From contig JASJBO010000359.1 of assembly GCA_030066475.1 (NCBI GenBank), positions 1 to 7,477 on the forward strand: 7,477 nucleotides of DNA. The letters run 5' to 3'. The notes beneath the pieces were generated by a model. The model did no database searches, was not told the DNA's origin, and was given only the letters and a program-made list of their open reading frames with translations. A program made the translations under genes and the position numbers. Every line of letters begins with the position of its first letter. The stretch's first letter is position 1. Shown one piece after another: positions 1-4,859 of the stretch. The DNA comes from Myxococcota bacterium (GTDB taxonomy: Bacteria > Myxococcota_A > UBA9160 > PR03).

Positions 1-11
1 GGGTGCCCCCC

Positions 12-33
12 CCCCGCCCCGGGGGGGGCGGGG
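12..33. repeat. GC-only inverted repeat at window edge
   Basis: CCCCGCCCC (12-20) is perfectly complementary to GGGGCGGGG (25-33), with a GGGG spacer. It is the first of three inverted repeats in the leader before the sulfotransferase gene. It could be the stem of a terminator for a gene to the left, although no T-run follows. It could also be low-complexity sequence at a contig edge that is prone to assembly error. Confidence 0.45.
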
Positions 34-55
34 CGCCGCCACGGAGCTCTCCCGC

Positions 56-87
56 ATTCCGGCAACCCGCCGGGTTTGCGGTGGAAT
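56..87. repeat. imperfect stem-loop in operon leader
   Basis: ATTCCG (56-61) pairs with TGGAAT (82-87) including one G.T wobble. GCAA (62-65) pairs with TTGC (76-79), and CCC (66-68) with GGG (72-74). Bulges are at 75 and 80-81, and the loop is GCC. No T-tract follows, so intrinsic termination is doubtful. It may be an operator or a leader structure for the operon starting at 193. Confidence 0.4.
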
Positions 88-89
88 CC

Positions 90-118
90 GCGCCCCGATC
101 GGTTCGTGCGCGGGGCGC
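90..118. repeat. 8-bp inverted repeat in operon leader
   Basis: GCGCCCCG (90-97) is perfectly complementary to CGGGGCGC (111-118) across a 13-nt loop. It lies 74 nt upstream of the sulfotransferase start. Together with the two preceding repeats it makes the leader 1-192 rich in secondary structure. No reading frame resembling a protein was recognised in 1-192. Confidence 0.35.
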
Positions 119-192
119 CCTGTGGGGAACCGCCGTCCCTTGCGAGGGGGGTGGGCGACGTTACCGTCTCCCCATCCCCCCCAGGAGCCCTG

Positions 193-1155
193 ATGCGGCA
201 CATGATCCGGAAGAAGCTCGCGCGCTTCTTCGTCCGGCGCGCCTATCTGGTGCTGCCCGAGGAGCGGGCGCAGACCCTCGAGCGCCGTCACCGCGGCAAG
301 GAGGAGCTGCGCAAGCTCCGGATGGCCGACCACGTCGTGGTCTCCTACCCCAAGAGCGGCCGCACCTGGCTGCGCACGCTCCTGTCGCGCTACTACCAGC
401 TCTCCTGCGACCTGTCCGAGCAGAGCTTCCTCGGCTTCGACAACCTCCACGCCAGGGATGCGCGCGTGCCGCGCATCCTGTTCACCCACGACAACTACCT
501 GCGGGTGTACACGGGCCACCTCGACTCGAAGCGCGACTACTTCGACCAGAGCCTGCTGCTGCTGGTGCGCCGGCCCCAGGACGTGGCCGCCTCCCAGTTC
601 TTCCAGTGGAAGTTCCGCATGCGGCCCCGCAAGATGCCGCTGAACCAATATCCCGAGCCCGGCTCGGACATCTCGATGTACGACTTCGTGATGGGCCCCG
701 AGGTCGGGATGCTGGCCCGGATCGTCGACTACATGAACGACTGGGCCGCGGCGTTGCCGCACATCCCACGCCACCACGTGGTCCGCTACGAGGACCTGCG
801 CGCGCGCACCGCCGAAGAGCTGGCGAAGGTGGTGGAGTTCCTGGGCGGGGTGGCCAAGCCGGAGTGGATCGAGGACGCCGTCCAGTTCGGCTCGGTCGAG
901 AACATGCGCTCGATGGAGAAGAACGACTTCTTCTGGCTGAGTGGCAGCCGCCTCCAGGCGCGCGACGTCGACAACCCGAGCTCCTACAAGGTGCGGCGGG
1001 CCGTGGTGGGTGGCTATCGCGACTACTTCGACGACGAGCAGGTCGCCCGGATCGACGCCCTGGTGAGCGAGCGGCTCACGCCCGCGTTCGGCTATCTCGA
1101 CGAGCCCCTCCCGGCCTCCGAGCCGGCCGAGGCGGCCACGGGAGCGAGCTCGTGA
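193..1155 (+). CDS. PAPS-dependent sulfotransferase
   Basis: A 320-aa cytosolic-type sulfotransferase that would move sulfate from PAPS to a hydroxyl or amine acceptor. Seen in sequence: the 5'-phosphosulfate-binding loop PKSGRTW (residues 53-59) after a hydrophobic beta strand; a candidate catalytic His99 in FTHDN; the 3'-phosphate motif with Arg126 and Ser134 in RRPQDVAAS; and RYEDLRA (198-204), typical of the family. There is no signal peptide or membrane helix, so it should act in the cytoplasm. The ATG at 193 was chosen because AGGAG (183-187) lies 5 nt upstream and the protein then has family-typical length. An in-frame TTG at 76 would add 39 low-complexity residues. It is the first gene of a three-gene operon, and its stop overlaps the next start. 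The acceptor is unknown: a glycan, lipid or small molecule is equally possible. Confidence 0.9.
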   Translation: MRHMIRKKLARFFVRRAYLVLPEERAQTLERRHRGKEELRKLRMADHVVVSYPKSGRTWLRTLLSRYYQLSCDLSEQSFLGFDNLHARDARVPRILFTHDNYLRVYTGHLDSKRDYFDQSLLLLVRRPQDVAASQFFQWKFRMRPRKMPLNQYPEPGSDISMYDFVMGPEVGMLARIVDYMNDWAAALPHIPRHHVVRYEDLRARTAEELAKVVEFLGGVAKPEWIEDAVQFGSVENMRSMEKNDFFWLSGSRLQARDVDNPSSYKVRRAVVGGYRDYFDDEQVARIDALVSERLTPAFGYLDEPLPASEPAEAATGASS

Positions 1156-2108
1156 CGGCAGTTCGACCGAAGGTCTTCATCCACACCAACCAGCGCCAGT
1201 GGCTCGGCGCGCTGGTGTCGGCCTGGTCGCTGCGCCGCAACTCGGCGCACGCCGACGCGTTCGACGTCGAGTACATCCGCGCCGAGGACTACCCGTACCT
1301 GAGCGAGCGCGAGGGCCAGCCCTTCCTGCGCGGCGGCGTGAAGCGCATCTGGCGCATGGACGACCTCCAGTCGTTCACCCCGCTGCGCTTCCAGCCGCCC
1401 AAGCTGATGGGCTACGAGGGCCGCGCGCTGGTGATCGATCCCGACGTGTTCGCCGTGGGCGACGTCTGGGAGCTGCTGACGCGCGACATGCAGGGCGCCG
1501 CCGTGATGGGCCGCCATCGCTCCGACAAGGCGGACAAGCAGCAGCGCGTGGCCACGAGCGTGATGCTGCTCGACTGCGCCCGGCTGCGGCACTGGCAGCC
1601 CGAGCAGGAGTTCGCCGAGCTGTTCACCTTCGAGCGCGACTACAAGGACTGGATCGGGCTGGAGCACGAGCCGGCCGAGAACGTGGGCTACCTGGAGCCC
1701 GAGTGGAACGACTTCGACCGCCTGACCGAGCGGACGCGCCTGCTCCACAACACCAAGCGCAAGACGCAGCCCTGGAAGACGGGGCTGCCGATCGACTACA
1801 CGCCGGCCGACAAGCTGCGGCGGATTCCGGCGCTGTTTGCACTCAACCGGCTGCGCGCGAAGCTGTTCGGGGAGTACGCCTTCCTGGGGCACTACCAGCA
1901 GCACCCGGACGCGAGCCAGGAGCGCCTCTTCTTCGGGATGCTGCGCGAGTGCCTGGACGCGGGCTTCGTCGACGAGGAGCTGGTGCGGCAGGAGATGAGC
2001 CGCAACCACGTCCGCCACGACGCCCTCGAGCTGGTCCGCAGCGTCCCTCCCCCGGACCCGCCCGATCGAGTTCCCGGAGGCACCGCGATGGGAGTCACGC
2101 ATGCCTGA
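1152..2108 (+). CDS. GT8-like glycosyltransferase
   Basis: A 318-aa GT-A-fold glycosyltransferase of the GT8 (LgtC/glycogenin-like) type, using a nucleotide sugar and probably Mn2+. Seen in sequence: an N-terminal beta strand and helix, VFIHTNQRQWLGALVSAWSL, like the nucleotide-binding start of GT-A enzymes; the metal-binding DxD as D96-P-D98 in VIDPDVFAVGDV; and a C-terminal H199-N...Q206-P-W208-K element resembling the HxxGxxKPW motif of GT8. No signal or membrane segment is visible. The start is GTG at 1152, overlapping the sulfotransferase stop as GTGA, with GGGAG (1140-1144) 7 nt upstream. This tight coupling implies translation with the sulfotransferase and action on the same product. 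Donor and acceptor are unknown. The open frame runs back to position 3, but that part is only the sulfotransferase read in another frame. Confidence 0.8.
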   Translation: MTAVRPKVFIHTNQRQWLGALVSAWSLRRNSAHADAFDVEYIRAEDYPYLSEREGQPFLRGGVKRIWRMDDLQSFTPLRFQPPKLMGYEGRALVIDPDVFAVGDVWELLTRDMQGAAVMGRHRSDKADKQQRVATSVMLLDCARLRHWQPEQEFAELFTFERDYKDWIGLEHEPAENVGYLEPEWNDFDRLTERTRLLHNTKRKTQPWKTGLPIDYTPADKLRRIPALFALNRLRAKLFGEYAFLGHYQQHPDASQERLFFGMLRECLDAGFVDEELVRQEMSRNHVRHDALELVRSVPPPDPPDRVPGGTAMGVTHA

Positions 2109-2838
2109 AGCCGAGCAGCGGGAGTTCCGCTACGTCGACATCGAGCGCTTCGAGGCGATCGACGCCAAGTCGTTCCAGGAGCAGAAGCCGTTCCCGTGGA
2201 TCAACCCGCGCGGCCTGATCCGGGACGAGGCCTGGAGGGAACTCGAACGGAACCTGCCGCCGCTCGAGATGATGGAGCAGATCTTCGGCAAGGAGCGCGT
2301 CGCCGGCCAGCAGCCGCACGACCGCTACTCGCTGGAGTACAAGGGCCAGCCCGACGTGCCGAAGCCCTGGCGCGACTTCATCGACGAGCTGTGCAGCGAC
2401 CGCTACCGGCGCGCTCTGTGCAAGCTGCTGGGCGTGCGCAACGCCGAGTTCCGCTTCCACTGGCACTACACGCCGGCGGGCCGCTCGGTGTCGCCGCACA
2501 TCGACGCGGCACGCGAGTACGGCTCGCACATCTTCTACTTCAACCCCGAGGGCTGGGACCTGAGCTGGGGCGGCGAGACGCTGATCCTCGACGACGGCGG
2601 CCGCCATCCGCGCAAGTCGGCGCCGAGCTTCGAGGACTTCGTCCAGGCCACGCCCGCCGAGTGCGACGGCAACGTGAGCATGCTGTTCGCCGGGCGCCGC
2701 GGTGGCTGGCACGGGGTGCGCGCGCTGACCTGCCCCGAGGGCTGGATGCGCCGGGTCTTCATCATGGTGATCAACCCGACGAACCTGTTCTGGAAGGTGC
2801 GGGATCGGGTGATCGGCAAGGAGATCCAGCGGTACTAG
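2101..2838 (+). CDS. Fe(II)/2-oxoglutarate-dependent oxygenase
   Basis: A 245-aa oxygenase of the prolyl-4-hydroxylase-like 2OG-Fe(II) superfamily. Such enzymes couple 2-oxoglutarate decarboxylation to hydroxylation of a substrate. Seen in sequence: the iron-binding HxD as H133-I-D135 in SPHIDAAREYG; the strand HIFYFNPEGWDLSWGGETLIL typical of the double-stranded beta helix; the distal iron ligand His204 in GGWHGVRAL; and Arg217/218 in the strand RRVFIMVIN, the likely 2OG carboxylate ligand. All three iron ligands are present, so the enzyme is probably active. It is soluble with no signal peptide. The ATG at 2101 overlaps the glycosyltransferase end by 8 nt (ATGCCTGA), with GGGAG (2090-2094) 6 nt upstream. 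As last gene of the operon it probably hydroxylates the product being sulfated and glycosylated. Substrate is unknown. Confidence 0.85.
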   Translation: MPEAEQREFRYVDIERFEAIDAKSFQEQKPFPWINPRGLIRDEAWRELERNLPPLEMMEQIFGKERVAGQQPHDRYSLEYKGQPDVPKPWRDFIDELCSDRYRRALCKLLGVRNAEFRFHWHYTPAGRSVSPHIDAAREYGSHIFYFNPEGWDLSWGGETLILDDGGRHPRKSAPSFEDFVQATPAECDGNVSMLFAGRRGGWHGVRALTCPEGWMRRVFIMVINPTNLFWKVRDRVIGKEIQRY

Positions 2839-2855
2839 CGCGGGGGGTGCTTGCC

Positions 2856-2978
2856 GGGGGCGGGTCGGATGGGGGTCCCGTGCTCGAACAGCCCTCGGCG
2901 CCTCGGAGGGGGTGCTTCTCGCGCTGAGCGAGGGGCGCCTGCGGAACTGCGCGCGGGACCCCCATCCGACCCGCCCCT
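2856..2978 (+). other. long structured inverted-repeat element, possible RNA
   Basis: Two 24-nt arms, 2857-2880 and 2954-2977, are perfectly complementary. Adding the pairs at 2881-2883/2951-2953 and 2856/2978 gives a 28-bp stem with two G.U closures. The interior holds CCCTC/GAGGG (2892-2896/2906-2910) directly followed by a 12-bp stem (2911-2922/2928-2939) with a GCTGA loop and three G.U pairs. All these wobbles are G.U only in plus-strand RNA (they would be A.C in the minus-strand transcript), which favours folding of a plus-strand transcript. It begins 17 nt after the oxygenase stop. It may be a 3' processing or termination structure of the operon, a leader of the PH-domain gene, a small RNA, or a miniature repeat. 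No T-run follows. Confidence 0.6.
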
Positions 2979-2992
2979 CGCCACGGGTCGGG

Positions 2993-2998
2993 TATCCT
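2993..2998 (+). promoter_or_regulatory. possible -10 box for PH-domain gene
   Basis: TATCCT matches 4 of 6 positions of TATAAT and lies just after the structured element, 31 nt before the ATG at 3030. No convincing -35 is visible at the expected distance, since that stretch falls in the GC-rich stem arm. AGGCGG (3015-3020) is the likely ribosome-binding site, 9 nt before the start. Confidence 0.25.
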
Positions 2999-3029
2999 GA
3001 GCCGCCCCAACCACAGGCGGTCGCCAGCC

Positions 3030-3542
3030 ATGCCCTCGTTCCCGCTCGCGCCGATGGCGAGCTCGATCCGGCTGCTCACCGGGATGATGCTCGCGATCCC
3101 CGCGCTCTTCGCGGGAGCGGCGTTGACGGGCCGCGCCAACGAGGTGCTCCTGTGGGCCGCGCTGATCCTCGTCGGTGTCTACGCGAGCGTGTGGATCTGG
3201 CTGCGCCCCGCGCGCTTCGAGGTCGGCACCGACGGGCTGCGGCTGCGCTTTCCCGGGCGCACGCGTCTCGTCTCGGGCCCCTCGATCGCGCGCGTGCGCG
3301 TGCTCGACCCGGGGCAGTTCCGCAGCGAGTTCGGCTGGGCGATCCGCGTGGGGGTCGGCGGCCTGTGGGGCGCCTTCGGCTGGCTGTGGACGCGCGGGGG
3401 ATGGGTCGAGCTGTACGTCTCGCGGCTCGACCGGTATCTGCTGATCGAGCGCCGCGACGCGATCCCGCTGCTGCTGACGCCCGCCGACCCGGACTCGATG
3501 CGGGCCGCGCTGCGAGCGTTGACTCCCGGGGGCGATTCCTGA
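3030..3542 (+). CDS. two-helix membrane protein with bacterial PH-like domain
   Basis: A 170-aa inner-membrane protein. Seen in sequence: two hydrophobic helices at about residues 16-34 and 39-58, then a basic stop-transfer WLRPAR, then a soluble beta-rich domain (about 62-160). The pattern FEVGTDGLRLRF, a glycine-rich GVGGLWGAFGWLW centre, WVELYVSRLDRYLLIE and a final helix after TPADPDSMRAALRAL matches the bacterial PH-like family (bPH_5 type) as I recall it. In that layout two TM helices anchor a cytoplasmic PH fold. Function in the family is poorly defined. The ATG at 3030 has AGGCGG 9 nt upstream; an in-frame ATG at 3054 is possible and would leave both helices intact. The gene is separated from the upstream operon by a structured element, and a second inverted repeat overlaps its last codons. 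Confidence 0.6.
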   Translation: MPSFPLAPMASSIRLLTGMMLAIPALFAGAALTGRANEVLLWAALILVGVYASVWIWLRPARFEVGTDGLRLRFPGRTRLVSGPSIARVRVLDPGQFRSEFGWAIRVGVGGLWGAFGWLWTRGGWVELYVSRLDRYLLIERRDAIPLLLTPADPDSMRAALRALTPGGDS

Positions 3543-3618
3543 AGCGCGGCCCTCCCGGGCCAGCAAGTGGGAGAATCTGCCGCCGCAATCCAGATTGCCG
3601 CCCCCGGGAGTCGTCAAC
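3518..3618. repeat. inverted repeat spanning end of PH-domain gene, with internal hairpins
   Basis: GACTCCCGGGGGCG (3521-3534), inside the coding end of the PH-domain gene, is perfectly complementary to 3599-3612. GTT (3518-3520) pairs further with AAC (3616-3618) across a 3-nt bulge, giving 17 bp in all. The interior holds GGCCC/GGGCC (3548-3552/3557-3561) and AATCTG/CAGATT (3574-3579/3591-3596). It sits between convergent genes (stops at 3542 and 3718), so a bidirectional termination or mRNA-protection role is plausible. No T-run is present. Confidence 0.5.
3585..3598. repeat. near-palindrome GCAATC-CA-GATTGC
   Basis: GCAATC (3585-3590) and GATTGC (3593-3598) are complementary around a 2-nt centre. 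The pairing competes with AATCTG/CAGATT (3574-3596), so this stretch could switch between two hairpins. It may equally be a protein-binding palindrome or chance. The rest of the interval to 3717 shows nothing recognisable. Confidence 0.3.
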
Positions 3619-3717
3619 AGCAACTCAGCAGGGAAGGGACAGCAGGGCGCAGGATGGCGCTCGGGAGGGTGTCGGCGCAGGCCCCATCGCGGTGGAACCC
3701 GCCCCCGGAACGGGCAT

Positions 3718-4419
3718 TTAGCCGAGCGAACGCACGTACTGGATCAGCTCGGACTGGTTCTCGACGCTCACCTTGCGGAAGATGGCTTTGAGGTGGCCGC
3801 GCACCGTGTGCTGGCTGATGAAGAGCTGCTGGGCGATCGCCGGGACGCGCTCGCCGGCCACCAGATGCGCCAGTACCTCCTTCTCGCGCGAAGTCAGCTG
3901 GTCCAGCGCCGGGTGGTCGAGCCGTACGGCGCCGGCGGCCGGCACGTCGAGGGTCACGCAGAGCGACTGGAGCTCGAGGGCGATCCGCTGGAGGCGGCCG
4001 CAGACTTCGCCCTCGTCCTCGCGGTAGCCCGCCGACTTCGCGGTCTGCACGCTGGCGAGCTCGACGATCACGCCGATGCCGCCGTCGGGGCGCCCGTCGT
4101 CGCCGAAGCGCCGGTTCGGGAGGATGAGGACCGGGAACGAGGTGCCGTCCTTGCGCTTCAGCACGGTGAGGCGCGCCCGCAGGTCGCCCTCCTCGACCGC
4201 GCGCATCTCCTCCGTCACGAGGTCGGCCACGTCCTCGGGCACCAGCGTCTGGAAGGGGCGGCCCTGGACCTCGGCGAGCGTGTAGCCGAGCCACTCGAGC
4301 AGGCGCTGGTTCGCATAGATCAGGCGGCCGTCCGCGTCGCGCGCCATCAGGCCGCAGCTGAGGGAGTCGAGCACCTTCTCGAGATCCTGGGCCAGGTCGA
4401 AATCCCCCCGAGCTGCCAT
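3718..4419 (-). CDS. PAS-LuxR family transcriptional regulator
   Basis: A 233-aa one-component regulator. Seen in sequence: a PAS domain at about residues 9-125, with DADGRLIYANQRLLEWLGYT followed by GRPFQTLVPED, and LKRKDGTSFPVLIL as the central strands. A helical linker (about 133-155, GEVCGRLQRIALELQSL) follows, then a LuxR-type helix-turn-helix at 174-233 opening with LTSREKEVL and a recognition helix SQHTVRGHLKAIFRKV. There is no receiver domain and no kinase, so the PAS domain itself would sense a ligand, redox state or partner. The ATG at 4419 gives a full PAS domain. Upstream there is only a weak GGGG and a TANNNT box 8 nt away, suggesting a leaderless mRNA. It diverges from the small gene at 4548, the most obvious candidate target. 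Confidence 0.85.
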   Translation of the reverse strand: MAARGDFDLAQDLEKVLDSLSCGLMARDADGRLIYANQRLLEWLGYTLAEVQGRPFQTLVPEDVADLVTEEMRAVEEGDLRARLTVLKRKDGTSFPVLILPNRRFGDDGRPDGGIGVIVELASVQTAKSAGYREDEGEVCGRLQRIALELQSLCVTLDVPAAGAVRLDHPALDQLTSREKEVLAHLVAGERVPAIAQQLFISQHTVRGHLKAIFRKVSVENQSELIQYVRSLG

Positions 4420-4427
4420 CGTGCCCC

Positions 4428-4433
4428 AGACTA
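4428..4433 (-). promoter_or_regulatory. possible -10 box for leaderless PAS-LuxR mRNA
   Basis: Read on the minus strand, TAGTCT fits TANNNT and is followed by 8 nt and then the ATG at 4419. That is the spacing expected when transcription starts at or within a nucleotide or two of the start codon. No clear -35 was found. Confidence 0.3.
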
Positions 4434-4444
4434 GCCCACCCGCC

Positions 4445-4467
4445 GGCTCCCCCCTCGGCTGGGGGCC
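4445..4467. repeat. hairpin-forming repeat in divergent promoter region
   Basis: GGC (4445-4447) and CCCC (4449-4452) pair with GGGG (4461-4464) and GCC (4465-4467), with T4448 bulged and an 8-nt loop. It lies between the divergent starts at 4419 and 4548. A regulatory site is possible, but a GC-rich chance hairpin cannot be excluded. Confidence 0.25.
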
Positions 4468-4547
4468 AAAAGCACCGCCCTGAGGGATTCGCTCTCTCCC
4501 GTCGGATCCAACCCTCCAGGCACCCCAGCCACCAGGGAAGGTGTGCC

Positions 4548-4859
4548 ATGAACCAACACAACTGGATCATCTACGTGGAGCACGCGGTCGAGCTCGTCCG
4601 CGGCAAGCCCTTCTTCGCATCGTGGAGCTGCGAGCTGGCGGTCGTCGACCTCGACGCGCTGCGGCAGGCCGTCGACCGCGCGCGCCGCACCCTGGAGGCC
4701 CGCCACCCCGATGCCTTCAAGATCGAGCACGTGTTCACGCGCGTGATGCAGCCGGAAGAGTGGGACCGCTTCCGCCGCCGCGTCGAGCCCGGCAAGTGGA
4801 CCGCCGAGCGCGACCGCAACCCCCAGAGCCCCCTGCGCCTGGTCCGCCAGCTGGGTTAG
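4548..4859 (+). CDS. small protein of unknown function
   Basis: A 103-aa soluble protein that I do not recognise. The ATG at 4548 is supported by GGGAAGG (4535-4541), the cleanest ribosome-binding site in the window, 6 nt upstream. Predicted composition: a short beta-prone start, NWIIYVEHAVELV; a segment with its only cysteine, FFASWSCELAVVDL; a charged helix, LDALRQAVDRARRTLEARHP; then a basic and acidic tail rich in Arg, EEWDRFRRRVEPGKW. No signal peptide, membrane helix or metal cluster is visible. It diverges from the PAS-LuxR gene, sharing a 128-bp control region, and its stop overlaps the acyltransferase stop tail-to-tail by 4 nt. The antisense frame at this place carries no family motif. 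It could be a regulator's partner or target, but no function should be assigned. Confidence 0.65.
   Translation: MNQHNWIIYVEHAVELVRGKPFFASWSCELAVVDLDALRQAVDRARRTLEARHPDAFKIEHVFTRVMQPEEWDRFRRRVEPGKWTAERDRNPQSPLRLVRQLG

Noticed and set aside
3..1151. N-terminal extension of the glycosyltransferase frame
   Set aside because: The translation before the GTG at 1152 is Arg/Pro/Ala-rich nonsense lying over the well-supported sulfotransferase. The glycosyltransferase fold begins right after 1152.
1092..2102. 336-codon minus-strand frame opposite the glycosyltransferase
   Set aside because: Antisense shadow caused by G/C third positions, with no recognisable motif or ribosome-binding context.
2843..2917. 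Direct repeat GGGGGTGCTT at 2843-2852 and 2908-2917
   Set aside because: Two copies of a 10-mer in G-rich DNA are not enough for an att site, target duplication or CRISPR-like array.
3595..4434. 279-codon plus-strand frame opposite the PAS-LuxR gene
   Set aside because: Rich in Leu/Glu/Arg/His as expected for the complement of a GC-rich gene. The minus-strand frame has two clear domains.
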